Below are positions 1-8,686 of a DNA stretch of 64,000 bases, in pieces (the stretch's first letter is position 1; every line of letters starts with the position of its first letter). The stretch comes from Bacteroidales bacterium (GTDB lineage: Bacteria; Bacteroidota; Bacteroidia; Bacteroidales; UBA932): contig JAFRRF010000023.1 of assembly GCA_017428245.1 (NCBI GenBank), forward strand, positions 1 through 64,000, read 5' to 3'. The position numbers and the translations under genes were made by a program. The notes under the pieces were generated by a model, which was given only the letters and a program-made list of their open reading frames with translations, did not search any database and was not told the origin of the DNA.

Positions 1-1
1 C

Positions 2-958
2 AAACAAGCCACGCTCGACCGTCTCTTTGACGGCAGCGGTTTCACCAATGAACACCCCCTTCCGGCCGCCGGCCGCGGAGCGGGGTGTTCCGCACATAAA
101 CTGATGCTCGAAGGCTGTGACTTCGACCTGGTCTACACGCCCCTCCGGCATTTGGGCTACAAAGCCGTACTGAACGTGCTGGGCGAACTCTACGCCGAAC
201 TATACCAGCCCGGTTCCCTCTCTGTTGTCCTCGGTTTGTCGAAACGCTTCTGCTACGAAGACGTCGCGGCCCTGTGGGAAGGCGTGCTGGCCGCCGTCCG
301 CGAACACGGCGTGAAGCATCTGTCGCTGGAACTGAATCCGTCGGTCAACGGCCTGGCCATCAGCCTGTCCGCCTCTGGTGTCCAGCAACGCAAAGTGCTG
401 GAGGGCAGACCCGCCGTCCAAAGCAAAGACCTCCTCTGCCTGAGCGGCCATCTGGGCGCCGCCTATATGGGCCTCCACGTGCTGGAACGCGAGAAGGTGG
501 CCTTTACCGGAACCGGCAAACAGCCCGACCTCTCTCCCTACAAAGCCGTCCTGGCCAGTTATCTGAGCCCGGAGATCAAGGCCGGCCTGCCGGCCCGCTT
601 TATCGAAGCCGGCATCGTTCCCTCCCGCGGTTATTTCCTCACACACGGGCTGGGCGAAGCCGTGATCCGGCTCACCCGCGACACGGGACTGGGCGCCAAA
701 GTCTATCTGGAGAAGATTCCCATCTCCTCCCAGACCTTCGCCATGGCCGAAGAGATCGATATGGATGTGGTGACGGCCGCAATGAACGGCGGCGACGACT
801 ACAAGTTCCTTTTCGTCATCCCGCTCGACAAACACGAAGCCTTCCGCAAGGAATTCCACGATTTCGAAATCATCGGCCACCTGGCCCAACCTGAAGTCGG
901 CCCCGTCCTGGTCACCCCAGAAGGAGCAGAGATCCCCATCCACGCCCAAGGATATTAA
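2..958 (+). CDS. ThiL-like (AIR-synthase-related) protein, 5' end missing
   Basis: The reading frame is open from the left edge, so the start lies outside the window; the first internal ATG is at 104. The LEGCDFDL, PLRHLGYKAV and GDDYKFLF stretches match thiamine-monophosphate kinase (ThiL), which phosphorylates thiamine phosphate to thiamine diphosphate. However, the acidic residues that bind Mg-ATP in ThiL are mostly gone. The usual TD(M/T)LLEG reads AHKLMLEG, the NLSD motif reads VLGE, the VGGDT motif reads SLELN, and the ISDGL motif reads LTHGL. Only the late GG(E/D)DY motif is kept. I therefore call it a ThiL-like paralogue, possibly without kinase activity. It ends 24 bp before sufB, which has its own promoter box. 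Confidence 0.7.
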   Translation, partial: KQATLDRLFDGSGFTNEHPLPAAGRGAGCSAHKLMLEGCDFDLVYTPLRHLGYKAVLNVLGELYAELYQPGSLSVVLGLSKRFCYEDVAALWEGVLAAVREHGVKHLSLELNPSVNGLAISLSASGVQQRKVLEGRPAVQSKDLLCLSGHLGAAYMGLHVLEREKVAFTGTGKQPDLSPYKAVLASYLSPEIKAGLPARFIEAGIVPSRGYFLTHGLGEAVIRLTRDTGLGAKVYLEKIPISSQTFAMAEEIDMDVVTAAMNGGDDYKFLFVIPLDKHEAFRKEFHDFEIIGHLAQPEVGPVLVTPEGAEIPIHAQGY

Positions 959-966
959 AATAATGC

Positions 967-974
967 TATCTTTG
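967..974 (+). promoter_or_regulatory. TAnnTTTG -7 box of the suf operon
   Basis: TATCTTTG matches the Bacteroidota sigma-70 -7 element. It ends 8 nt before the sufB ATG, so the leader would be very short or absent. No clear Shine-Dalgarno sequence lies between. Confidence 0.6.
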
Positions 975-982
975 CGGCGACT

Positions 983-2449
983 ATGAAAGAAAGCGAGAAA
1001 ATCATCGCGGAGGTAACGGGCGCCGAGTACGGACAGGGCTTCGAAACGGTGGTGGAGCAGGAGTTCGTGCCCAAAGGGCTCAACGAAGACATCATCCGGC
1101 TCATTTCCGCCAAGAAGGAGGAACCTTCCTGGCTGCTGGAATTCCGTCTCAAGGCCTTCCGGCAGTGGCAGAAAATGTCCCTGCCCACCTGGGCGCACCT
1201 CGACATTCCACCCATCGATTTCCAGGATATCATCTATTACGCCGCACCGAAGAAGACGGCGGAGCACAAATCGGGCAAACGTACCATCGACCCCGAGATC
1301 GAGAAGACCTTCGACAAACTCGGCATCCCCCTCAACGAACGGGAAGCCCTCGCCGGCCTGGCCGACGGTTCCGGCACGGCCGTGGACGCCGTGTTCGACA
1401 GCGTGTCGGTCAAGACCACGTTCAGCGAGACGCTCGCCGAGAAGGGCATCATCTTCTGCTCCTTCTCCGAGGCCGTGAAGAATTATCCCGACCTGGTCCG
1501 GAAATATCTGGCGACGGTCGTCCCGGCCGCCGACAATTTCTACAGCGCGCTCAACAGCGCCGTCTTCAGCGACGGAACGTTCTGCTACATTCCCAAAGGC
1601 GTCCGCTGCCCGATGGAACTTTCGAGCTATTTCCGGATCAACGCCCGCGGCACCGGCCAGTTCGAGCGGACGCTCATCGTGGCCGACGAAGGCAGTTACG
1701 TGAGCTATCTGGAGGGCTGTACCGCGCCCCGGCGCGACGAGTCCCAGCTGCACGCCGCCGTGGTCGAGATCATCGTGGAAAAAGATGCCGAAGTGAAATA
1801 TTCCACCGTCCAGAACTGGTACCCGGGCGATGCCCAGGGCCGCGGCGGCATCTATAACTTCGTCACCAAGCGCGGCCTGTGCAAGGGCAGCGGCAGCAAG
1901 CTCTTCTGGACTCAGGTCGAGACGGGCAGCGCCATCACCTGGAAGTATCCGAGCACCATCCTGCGGGGCGACAATTCCATCTCCGAGTTCTACAGCGTTG
2001 CCGTTACCAACAACTACCAGCAGGCCGACACCGGCACGAAAATGATTCACGTCGGCCGCAATACCACCAGCCGTATCGTGAGCAAGGGCATCTCGGCCGG
2101 ACGAAGCCAGAACAGCTACCGCGGCCTGGTGAAAGTGCTGCCCGGTGCCGAAGGCGCCCGCAACCACTCGCAGTGCGATTCGCTGCTGCTGGGCGACAAG
2201 TGCGGAGCCCACACCTTCCCCGTCATCGAGTCGGACAACCGGAGCGCCATCGTCGAACACGAAGCCACAACCTCGAAGATCAGCGACGAACAACTCTTCT
2301 ATTGCCGGCAGCGGGGCATTACCGAAGAAGACGCCGTCGGCCTGATCGTCAACGGCTATGCGAAAGAAGTGTTGAACAAGCTGCCGATGGAATTCGCCGT
2401 CGAAGCGCAAAAACTGCTGCAAGTCTCCCTGGAGGGGAGTGTCGGATGA
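983..2449 (+). CDS. sufB: Fe-S cluster assembly scaffold SufB
   Basis: This 488-residue protein is full length for SufB, the beta-helical scaffold subunit of the cytosolic SufBCD complex on which Fe-S clusters form. Recognisable family stretches include [16 protein letters not shown], the NHSQCDSLL cysteine region near the C-terminal third, and FPVIESDN followed by EHEATTSKI. The ATG at 983 follows a TATCTTTG promoter element. Its TGA stop overlaps the ATG of the next gene (ATGA), which indicates translational coupling to the pnuC-like gene and then sufC and sufD. The identification is secure. Confidence 0.97.
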   Translation: MKESEKIIAEVTGAEYGQGFETVVEQEFVPKGLNEDIIRLISAKKEEPSWLLEFRLKAFRQWQKMSLPTWAHLDIPPIDFQDIIYYAAPKKTAEHKSGKRTIDPEIEKTFDKLGIPLNEREALAGLADGSGTAVDAVFDSVSVKTTFSETLAEKGIIFCSFSEAVKNYPDLVRKYLATVVPAADNFYSALNSAVFSDGTFCYIPKGVRCPMELSSYFRINARGTGQFERTLIVADEGSYVSYLEGCTAPRRDESQLHAAVVEIIVEKDAEVKYSTVQNWYPGDAQGRGGIYNFVTKRGLCKGSGSKLFWTQVETGSAITWKYPSTILRGDNSISEFYSVAVTNNYQQADTGTKMIHVGRNTTSRIVSKGISAGRSQNSYRGLVKVLPGAEGARNHSQCDSLLLGDKCGAHTFPVIESDNRSAIVEHEATTSKISDEQLFYCRQRGITEEDAVGLIVNGYAKEVLNKLPMEFAVEAQKLLQVSLEGSVG

Positions 2450-3036
2450 CGTTCTACTGGCTCGATCTCGTTTGCTCGCTGCTGGGTCTGACCTGCGTGT
2501 TTCTCGCAGGCCGGGGCAGCAAGTACAATTTCTGGGTAGGGTATCTCTATACCGTCGCCCTGTTTTTCCTGTTTCTGCAGAAAAACCTCGTGGCCTCGCT
2601 GCTCCTGCAGCCCGTGTCGCTGGGCATCAATATCCTGGGCCATTATCGCTGGACCCATCCCAAGGCCGGCGAAGCCAGTTCCGAAAAGACAGGCGAGCTG
2701 AAAGTGACGATGCTCAGCTGGCCTGAGCGCATCCTGACGGTCGCCGTCGTACTGGTGGTGGCCGCACTCTGGGGCTGGCTGCTCGGCCGGCTTTTCCCGG
2801 CCGACCCGCATCCGTACCTGGATTCCTGTGTCACGATCCTGATCCTGGTCGCACAGTTCCTAAGCGCCCAGAAGAAATGGGACTGCTGGGTTGCCTGGAT
2901 CATCGTCAACATCACCCAGCTGATCCTGCATCTGTCGGTAGGCAACATCTTTATGCCCATTGTCAGCGCCCTGTATCTTGTCAACGGCATCATTTCCCTG
3001 GTTAACTGGGAAAAAATGTATAAGCGAAAAGCATGA
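2446..3036 (+). CDS. PnuC-family transporter inside the suf operon
   Basis: This is a 196-residue integral membrane protein starting at the ATG that overlaps the sufB stop; the frame stays open further upstream only as a shadow of sufB. It has about six to seven hydrophobic segments and the PnuC-like signature [15 protein letters not shown] near residue 145. PnuC proteins carry nicotinamide riboside or related vitamins across the inner membrane by facilitated diffusion. The stop overlaps the sufC ATG in another ATGA, so the gene sits exactly between sufB and sufC and is coupled to both. That position is unusual. Whether it carries nicotinamide riboside, thiamine or something tied to Fe-S assembly cannot be read from the sequence. 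It is distinct from the second PnuC-like protein at 13054. Confidence 0.85.
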   Translation: MTFYWLDLVCSLLGLTCVFLAGRGSKYNFWVGYLYTVALFFLFLQKNLVASLLLQPVSLGINILGHYRWTHPKAGEASSEKTGELKVTMLSWPERILTVAVVLVVAALWGWLLGRLFPADPHPYLDSCVTILILVAQFLSAQKKWDCWVAWIIVNITQLILHLSVGNIFMPIVSALYLVNGIISLVNWEKMYKRKA

Positions 3037-3794
3037 TGAACACCTTGCTCAAAATAGAAAACCTGCACGCCCGCGTCGGCGAGAAAGAGATTCTCCGGGG
3101 TATCGACCTGGAAATCCGGGCCGGCGAAGTCCACGCCATCATGGGTCCGAACGGATCGGGCAAAAGCACCCTTTCCGCCGTCCTGGCAGGCCGCGACACA
3201 TTTACCGTCACGGAAGGATCCGTCACCTACGACGGCCGCGACCTGCTGGCCCTCACGCCCGAAGAACGTTCCTGGGCCGGTATTTTCCTCGGCTTCCAGT
3301 ACCCGACCGAGATTCCCGGCGTGAGCAATGTCAACCTGATGAAAGCCGCCGTGGCCGAGCACCGCAAACAGCGCGGCCTCGAACCGCTGGGTGCCGCCGC
3401 CTTCCTTAAACTGATGCGCGAAAAAATGGCCTACGTGGAAATGGACAGCAGTTTCTCGAGCCGTGGCGTCAATGTCGGTTTTTCCGGCGGCGAGAAGAAG
3501 CGCAATGAAATTTTCCAGATGGCGATGCTCGAACCCCGGCTGGCCATCCTCGACGAAACAGACTCCGGTCTCGACGTCGACGCGCTGCGCATCGTTGCCT
3601 CGGGGGTCAACAAACTGAAACGCCCCGACAACGCCTTCATCGTCATCACCCATTATCAGCGGCTGCTCGACTACATCGTCCCCGACGTGATCCACGTGCT
3701 CTACAAGGGCCGCATCATCAAGACGGCCGGACGGGAACTGGCACTCGAAATCGAAGAGAAAGGCTATGACTGGCTCATCCATCAAAGCGAATAA
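3033..3794 (+). CDS. sufC: Fe-S cluster assembly ATPase SufC
   Basis: This 253-residue ABC-type ATPase energises the SufBCD scaffold. Walker A (GPNGSGKST) is near residue 40, the ABC signature reads FSGGEKKRNEI, and Walker B reads LAILDETDSGLD, the DETDSGLD form being diagnostic for SufC. The ATG overlaps the stop of the PnuC-like gene. An ATGATG doublet offers a second start one codon later. There are no membrane segments, as expected for a soluble subunit. Confidence 0.97.
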   Translation: MMNTLLKIENLHARVGEKEILRGIDLEIRAGEVHAIMGPNGSGKSTLSAVLAGRDTFTVTEGSVTYDGRDLLALTPEERSWAGIFLGFQYPTEIPGVSNVNLMKAAVAEHRKQRGLEPLGAAAFLKLMREKMAYVEMDSSFSSRGVNVGFSGGEKKRNEIFQMAMLEPRLAILDETDSGLDVDALRIVASGVNKLKRPDNAFIVITHYQRLLDYIVPDVIHVLYKGRIIKTAGRELALEIEEKGYDWLIHQSE

Positions 3795-3798
3795 CCCG

Positions 3799-4509
3799 AT
3801 GACCGTCCTGCGGGAAGAAGGGGACGTCCGTCTCGATACAAGTGCGCCCTCCCGGGTATCGCTTCGTCTCGGGCCGGATGCCGGCGCCGCGTATCTGGTA
3901 CTCCAGGACGATGCGTCCGCAGACCGGGTGGAGACGGATTTCGATATCCGCCTGGCGGCCGGCGCTTCGCTCGAGATGGTATTCCTGTCGCTCCGCGGCG
4001 AAGTCCTGCGCAACCGGATCCGCGTCTCGCTCGACGGGGAAAGGGCTTCCTGCAGTCTGAACGGCCTCTGTCTGGCCGGCGGCTCGCAGCAGCGCGATTT
4101 CGACATCCTGCTGACCCACCAGGTCCCGGCCTGCCACAGCACCCAGCTGTTCAAGAGCATCCTCGGCGGCGGAAGCGTCGCACATTTCGACGGTCTGATC
4201 AAAGTGGTGCCCGACGCACAGAAAACCGAAGCCTACCAGGCCAACCACAACCTGCTGGTCAGCGATTCGGCCCGGGCACATACCCGGCCACAGCTGGAAA
4301 TCTATGCCGACGACGTGAAATGCAGCCACGGAGCCACGGTAGGCCGGCTCAACCCCGACGAACTGTTCTATATGCGTTCGCGGGGCATCACGCTGGAAGA
4401 AGCCCGGCTGCTGCAACAGCTGGCCTTCGCAGATGAGATTCTGGAGAAGATTCCTGTGCCGGAATGGCAGCAGCGGATGCGGATTTTGGTGGAAGAATGC
4501 CTGCGTTGA
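3799..4509 (+). CDS. sufD: Short SufD-like Fe-S assembly protein
   Basis: From the ATG at 3799 this encodes 236 residues; an in-frame ATG at 3766 inside sufC would add 11 more. The C-terminal part is clearly SufD, with the conserved stretch CSHGATVGRLNPDELFYMR and its histidine, followed by the family-typical RGITLEEARLLQQLAFADEIL. SufD proteins of Bacteroidales are normally well over 400 residues, so the N-terminal helical region and part of the beta-helix are missing. No frame upstream could supply them because sufC occupies that DNA. No sufS or sufE follows: the next gene is convergent. The remaining core probably still pairs with SufB. Confidence 0.9.
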   Translation: MTVLREEGDVRLDTSAPSRVSLRLGPDAGAAYLVLQDDASADRVETDFDIRLAAGASLEMVFLSLRGEVLRNRIRVSLDGERASCSLNGLCLAGGSQQRDFDILLTHQVPACHSTQLFKSILGGGSVAHFDGLIKVVPDAQKTEAYQANHNLLVSDSARAHTRPQLEIYADDVKCSHGATVGRLNPDELFYMRSRGITLEEARLLQQLAFADEILEKIPVPEWQQRMRILVEECLR

Positions 4510-4600
4510 AAATTTTTTCAAAAAAATTGCATTTTCAGACGCAACATTTTGCCCCCCATCTGCATCTAATAAGTGGTTTAGGTTTTAGTATATTATCATC

Positions 4601-4638
4601 AAAAAGGGTGGCCCGTCGGGAGATCGGCCGCCCTTTTG
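4601..4638 (+). terminator. Rho-independent terminator after the suf operon
   Basis: AAAGGGTGGCC pairs with GGCCGCCCTTT (one G-T pair) around a 12-nt loop and runs into TTTTGT. It sits between sufD and the convergent permease gene and could serve both strands. The AT-rich stretch 4510-4600 before it shows nothing else recognisable. Confidence 0.8.
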
Positions 4639-4682
4639 TCTTTCGTTGCGTCTCCGCCAGCGTCTGATGACGCACGAGTACT

Positions 4683-5894
4683 TTATCTCGTTATTCTACG
4701 AGTACCCAGAGAGATGAGCCAGCCGATGAGGGCGACGCCGGCGATGACGATCAGAATGTCGGCTACCCGGACGACCACCGGATAGGCATCCACTACGAAA
4801 TTGCCCGGCATCTTCACAAGACCGAAACGTTGCTGCGCCCAACAGACCAGCAAGCCGAGAACAATGCCCACGGCGATGCCCAGCAGCGAGATCAGCCACC
4901 CCTCCCGCACGAAGATCTGCCCGATCAGCGAATCGTCCGCCCCCATCGAACGGAACGTGGCGATGTCGTCGCGTTTTTCAATGATGAGCATCGACAGCGA
5001 GCCATAGATGTTGAAAGAAATGATCAGCATCACGAACAGCAGGATCAGGTAGATGGCAATCTTTTCGTATTTGAGCAATTTGTAGAGCGTGGTGTTCTGC
5101 TGCTGACGGTCGCGTACCGTGAAACCGTCGCCCAGCGTGGCGCGAAGCTGTGTCAGCAACTCTCGCGAAGCGAGTCTGTGCCGGTCCAGTCCGGCCTCCG
5201 TAAGATAGATCTCCACACCCGAGACTTCGCCGTCGTATTCCAACAGTTCCTGCAGCGCATCGAGCGGCAGGAACATATATTTCTGGTCGAAATTCTGCTC
5301 AAGCGAAACGATTCCGGCCGGATGGAGTTTCACCTGGCGCAGAGAAGAAAGCGGATTGAGCAGGTCCACCTGGGCGGTACGGCTGGGGAACCAGGCCACC
5401 AGCGGCTGCAGGAAGGCCGGCCGCGCACCGAGTTCCAGTGCGATGGTACGGCCCAGGACCACCTGGTCGAGATCCCCGAAACCCAGCGAGAATTCCCCTT
5501 CCGTCAAATGCTCCCGCAAACCTGTCACACGCTCGTACAGCGAATCGACGCCCTTAGCCACCACCACTTTGTTGCGGTCGCCGTATTGCACGAACACGCT
5601 CTCTTCGAGCACGCCGCAGGCGGCCCGCACACGGGGGTCGTCTTTCAGGAAATCGAAACGCGCATCCGGATTGAAGACTTTCCCGGTGGCGGGCGTCACC
5701 AGCACGTCGGCCGTGTGGGAATCGTTTAGGTCGCGGACGATGGAGTCGAAACCGTTGTAGATCGACAGGATGATCACCAGCGCGGCGCACCCTATCGCGA
5801 TACCGGCCGCCGAAATGATCGAAATGATGTTGATCACATTGTGCGACTTCTTCGCAAAGAGATACCGCCACGCGATGAACCGGGAGAGCCGCAT
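4683..5894 (-). CDS. LolC/LolE-like ABC transporter permease
   Basis: The protein has 403 residues in the FtsX/MacB permease fold. The N-terminal stretch MRLSRFIAWRYLFAKKSH is followed by a transmembrane helix (about residues 18-44). A large periplasmic domain comes next, then three C-terminal helices (about 275-300, 325-350 and 370-395). This matches the lipoprotein-releasing LolC/LolE family, which extracts lipoproteins from the inner membrane together with the LolD ATPase. No ATPase gene lies beside it. It is the last gene of the minus-strand run tyrS-rbfA-permease, 12 bp after rbfA. Assignment to lipoprotein release rather than another FtsX-type function is family inference. Confidence 0.8.
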   Translation of the reverse strand: MRLSRFIAWRYLFAKKSHNVINIISIISAAGIAIGCAALVIILSIYNGFDSIVRDLNDSHTADVLVTPATGKVFNPDARFDFLKDDPRVRAACGVLEESVFVQYGDRNKVVVAKGVDSLYERVTGLREHLTEGEFSLGFGDLDQVVLGRTIALELGARPAFLQPLVAWFPSRTAQVDLLNPLSSLRQVKLHPAGIVSLEQNFDQKYMFLPLDALQELLEYDGEVSGVEIYLTEAGLDRHRLASRELLTQLRATLGDGFTVRDRQQQNTTLYKLLKYEKIAIYLILLFVMLIISFNIYGSLSMLIIEKRDDIATFRSMGADDSLIGQIFVREGWLISLLGIAVGIVLGLLVCWAQQRFGLVKMPGNFVVDAYPVVVRVADILIVIAGVALIGWLISLGTRRITR

Positions 5895-5906
5895 CGGGAA
5901 CCTCCC

Positions 5907-6251
5907 CTATTTCTTCAGCAATTCGTCGATATGCTCCACGTAGTCGAGCGAATCGTCGAGATAGAACACCAACTCCGGAACGATGCGGAGCTGTTTGGAT
6001 ACCCGTCGGCCGAGTTCGCCGCGGAGACGGGAGGTCTCTTCTCCCAGCTGCTCCATCACGTCCGTGGCCTTGGATGAAGGGAAAATACTGACATAGACTT
6101 TGGCCAGCGCAAGGTCGGGGGTGATCTTCACGCCGCTGACGGTCAGCATTGCGCCGTCATAGGCCGCCATGCCGCGGGCGCGGATGATTTCCGCCAGATC
6201 CCGCTGGATCTGCCGCGCCACTTTCTGCTGCCGGGTGCTCTGACTTTCCAT
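5907..6251 (-). CDS. rbfA: Ribosome-binding factor A
   Basis: This 114-residue protein matches RbfA, a KH-like factor that helps 30S subunit maturation. It begins STRQQKVARQIQRDLAEII and continues with VSGVKITPDLALAKVYVSIF, RGELGRRVSKQLRIVPEL and a C-terminal HIDELLKK. Length is normal. Its ATG shares one base with the tyrS stop, so the two are probably cotranscribed and coupled. Confidence 0.93.
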   Translation of the reverse strand: MESQSTRQQKVARQIQRDLAEIIRARGMAAYDGAMLTVSGVKITPDLALAKVYVSIFPSSKATDVMEQLGEETSRLRGELGRRVSKQLRIVPELVFYLDDSLDYVEHIDELLKK

Positions 6252-7540
6252 TACTCGAATTTCAGGATATAATAGTTCTTCTTGCCCTTCTGGACCAGGA
6301 TGTATTTGCCGTCGAGCAGATGCTCCGTACCGAGCTGCATCGCTGCGTCAGACACTTTCTCTTTGTTGATGCTCAAGCCGTTCCCCTGGATCATTTTGCG
6401 GCACTCGCCCTTGCTGGGGAAGATATCCGTGCGGACGGCCAGCATCTCGGGCAGGTCGCAGGGCAGGTCGGCCCTGGTGAAGGCATATTGCGGCACATCG
6501 GCGAAAACGGAAAGGAAAGTGCGCTCATCGAGGGCTTTGAGGGCTTCGACGGTTCCTTTTCCGAAGAGCATCTGCGACGCGGCCACGGCATTTTCATAGT
6601 CTTTTTCGCCGTGTACCATAATGGTGATCTCCTTCGCGAGGAGTTTCTGGAGTTCGCGGCGTTCCGGCGCTTCGCGATGGGCGGCGATGGCCGCCTCGAT
6701 GGTCTCACGGTCAAGCATCGTAAAGATCTTGATGTAGCGCTCGGCATCCTCGTCCGACACGTTGAGCCAGAACTGATAGAATTCGTAGGGGGATGTGCGT
6801 TCCGGATCGAGCCACACGTTGCCTTTCTCGGTCTTGCCGAACTTGGTGCCGTCGGCCTTGCGGATGAGCGGGCAGGTAAGGGCGAAGGCCTCGCCGCCGT
6901 CGATACGGCGGATGAGTTCGGTGCCGGTGGTGATGTTGCCCCACTGGTCGCTGCCGCCCAGCTGCAGGACGCAGCCACGGTTCTTCCACAGCCAGTAGAA
7001 ATCGTAGCCCTGCATCAGCTGATAGCTGAATTCCGTGAACGACATGCCCTCGCTGGAATCGCGCGAGAGGCGTTTCTTCACAGAATCCTTGGCCATCATG
7101 TAGTTGACCGTAATATGCTTGCCGATGTCGCGGATGAAGTTGATGAAAGTATAGTCCTTCATCCAGTCGTAATTGTTGACCAGTTCCGCTTTGTTGGGCG
7201 CATCCGATTCAAAATCGAGGAAACGGGCCAGCTGGGCCTTGAGGCATTCCACATTATGGTTGAGTGTCTCTTCGTCGAGCAGGTTGCGCTCCGCCGATTT
7301 CATCGACGGGTCGCCGATCATACCGGTCGCACCGCCCACCAGGGCGAAGGGCTTGTGCCCGCAGCGCTGGAAATGCTTGAGGATCATCACGCTCACGAGG
7401 TGTCCGATATGCAGCGAGTCGGCCGTCGGGTCGATGCCTACGTAGGCCGCCTGCGGTCCTTCCATCAATTTTTCTTCCGTTCCGGGCATGATGTCCTGAA
7501 TCATGCCCCGCCATTCCAGTTCCTTGACAAAATTCTTCAT
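6251..7540 (-). CDS. tyrS: Tyrosyl-tRNA synthetase
   Basis: This is a 429-residue class I aminoacyl-tRNA synthetase that charges tRNA-Tyr. The HIGH-type motif is SLHIGHLVS, the Tyr-binding region is seen in YDWMKD and the QGYDFYWL stretch, and the KMSKS-equivalent is KFGKTEKGN, typical of bacterial TyrRS. An S4-like RNA-binding domain occupies the last ~80 residues, ending [15 protein letters not shown]. The start at 7540 gives [13 protein letters not shown], the usual N-terminus in this phylum. Confidence 0.97.
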   Translation of the reverse strand: MKNFVKELEWRGMIQDIMPGTEEKLMEGPQAAYVGIDPTADSLHIGHLVSVMILKHFQRCGHKPFALVGGATGMIGDPSMKSAERNLLDEETLNHNVECLKAQLARFLDFESDAPNKAELVNNYDWMKDYTFINFIRDIGKHITVNYMMAKDSVKKRLSRDSSEGMSFTEFSYQLMQGYDFYWLWKNRGCVLQLGGSDQWGNITTGTELIRRIDGGEAFALTCPLIRKADGTKFGKTEKGNVWLDPERTSPYEFYQFWLNVSDEDAERYIKIFTMLDRETIEAAIAAHREAPERRELQKLLAKEITIMVHGEKDYENAVAASQMLFGKGTVEALKALDERTFLSVFADVPQYAFTRADLPCDLPEMLAVRTDIFPSKGECRKMIQGNGLSINKEKVSDAAMQLGTEHLLDGKYILVQKGKKNYYILKFE

Positions 7541-7553
7541 GCTTGTACTCTTT

Positions 7554-8189
7554 TTATCCCACGACCCAGACCATCACGTGGTTCTCGAACACTTCATAGC
7601 TGAGTTCGAATTCCAGTTCCGTGCCGTCCTTATGCGTAAAGGTGGCTTCGATTTCTCCTTCGTCGCGCGGATTGAAGCGCTCGACCTCGATCTGCTCGGC
7701 AAAATCGACACCGGAAAGAGACATCCGTTTGTAGATGGCTTCCTTGGCACACCAGTAAATGGCCAGCTGGAGATTCTTCTTGCGGTCGTCCAGGTCGTCG
7801 ATTTCATCTTCGCTGAGCGCCTTCTTTTCCACGGCCGAGAAATCGCGGTCCAGGCATTCGATGTCGATGCCCAGGTCCTCGTCGGGATGCAGGAGGATGG
7901 CGACGAAACGGTTGGTATGGGAGATACTGATCTCCATCGCCGTATTCTGCAGGTACGGCTTGCCGTTGTCGTGGTGGCCCAGATAAAGTTTTTCCGGGAA
8001 TATCTCGTTGAGCAGGGCGCGGGTCGCCAGCTTTTCCTTACGGCGGGCTTCGCTCCGGGTGTACGCGAGTTCCTCCAGCTCATTGTCAGGAACAGCCGTG
8101 GATGCCATCAGCTCTTCCTCTGTTTCCGTAATTTCCCAGACATAGATCCGGGCGTCGTCGTCGAGTTCTTTTTTCAGGTAAAGTGCCAT
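7554..8189 (-). CDS. 4'-phosphopantetheinyl transferase superfamily protein
   Basis: From the ATG at 8189 (a GTG at 8210 is possible) this encodes 211 residues. Sfp-type motifs are present: [18 protein letters not shown] with the Mg-binding acidic pair, and [10 protein letters not shown], the hallmark WxxKEA motif. Such enzymes transfer the phosphopantetheine arm of CoA to acyl, aryl or peptidyl carrier proteins. The gene lies 13 bp upstream of tyrS and 109 bp downstream of tRNA-Gln on the same strand. It could be the general Acp-activating enzyme of the cell or one for a dedicated carrier protein; the window does not decide this. Confidence 0.9.
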   Translation of the reverse strand: MALYLKKELDDDARIYVWEITETEEELMASTAVPDNELEELAYTRSEARRKEKLATRALLNEIFPEKLYLGHHDNGKPYLQNTAMEISISHTNRFVAILLHPDEDLGIDIECLDRDFSAVEKKALSEDEIDDLDDRKKNLQLAIYWCAKEAIYKRMSLSGVDFAEQIEVERFNPRDEGEIEATFTHKDGTELEFELSYEVFENHVMVWVVG

Positions 8190-8298
8190 AGTGGTTTGGA
8201 AAAACACCACATGGCCGGAAGCCCGGATATTCGGCTTCCGTCGGTATTGTTCAGACTACTCGGAGGTTCCACAGTGGTGTCTTCGTTGGTTAATCTAG

Positions 8299-8369
8299 TT
8301 GAGATATCAGGATTCGAACCTGAACAAACAGAACCAAAATCTGTTGTGCTACCATTACACCATATCTCA
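8299..8369 (-). tRNA. tRNA-Gln (anticodon TTG)
   Basis: The reverse strand folds into a complete cloverleaf. The acceptor stem pairs TGAGATA with TATCTCA, the D-arm contains GTAATGGTAGCAC, the anticodon arm ACAGA-TTTTGGT-TCTGT gives anticodon TTG, and the T-arm contains GGTTCGAATCC. CCA is not encoded. Two CAA/CAG-decoding tRNAs are expected per genome; this is the wobble-U version. Confidence 0.95.
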
Positions 8370-8378
8370 TTATGTTAC

Positions 8379-8467
8379 GGGGGCAAGCCCCCGAACCCCC
8401 TCGCTCCGACCTTGCTGTCCCGCAAGGCTCTCCCTGCCCGGTCTCCGCTAGCGGCTGATGCCGCTTT
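8379..8467. repeat. Direct repeat, copy 1 (GC-rich intergenic repeat)
   Basis: The core at 8397-8467 (71 bp) recurs at 8515-8585 with a 118-bp offset and essentially no changes. The preceding ~18 bases (run of G, AAG or AGG, run of C) are also similar in the two copies. Each copy contains CCGCAAGG, CGCTAGCG and GCGGC-TGAT-GCCGC, so it can form small hairpins. No gene is visible; frames through it are shadows. Confidence 0.8.
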
Positions 8468-8496
8468 ACTCCTGCAGGCCAGACCCCTCGGTCTAC

Positions 8497-8585
8497 TGGG
8501 GGCAGGCCCCCAGACCCCTCGCTCCGACCTTGCTGTCCCGCAAGGCTCTCCCTGCCCGGTCTCCGCTAGCGGCTGATGCCGCTTT
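8497..8585. repeat. Direct repeat, copy 2
   Basis: This is the second copy of the repeat at 8379-8467. Immediately after it, 8596-8612 (GTACCGGCCTCCGGCGG) recurs inverted at 17268-17284, so this gap is built from elements that are dispersed elsewhere. Confidence 0.8.
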
Positions 8586-8630
8586 GCCTTTGCAAGTACC
8601 GGCCTCCGGCGGGAGGACGATTGTTTTCCG

Positions 8631-8657
8631 TCATGCCCGGCTTGACCGGGCATCTCA
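8631..8657. repeat. REP-like palindrome
   Basis: The core TGCCCGGCTTGACCGGGCA is a near-perfect inverted repeat flanked by TCA and TCTCA. Related copies occur at 34491-34518, 61440-61466 and 62689-62715. Confidence 0.75.
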
Positions 8658-8664
8658 AGAAATA

Positions 8665-8672
8665 CAAAGGTA
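8665..8672 (-). promoter_or_regulatory. Candidate -7 box upstream of tRNA-Gln
   Basis: On the minus strand this reads TACCTTTG, a match to TAnnTTTG. It points through the repeat-rich gap towards tRNA-Gln, about 300 nt away. That is a long distance, so the link is tentative. Confidence 0.3.
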
Positions 8673-8686
8673 TTAATTATTTTTGA

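Noticed and set aside
200..2422. 740-residue minus-strand open frame opposite thiL-like and sufB
   Set aside because: It is antisense to two genes with clear family motifs and shows no domain itself; long shadow frames are expected at this GC content.
8379..8585. Direct repeats considered as a CRISPR array
   Set aside because: Only two units, 71 bp long, with no regular spacers and no cas genes.
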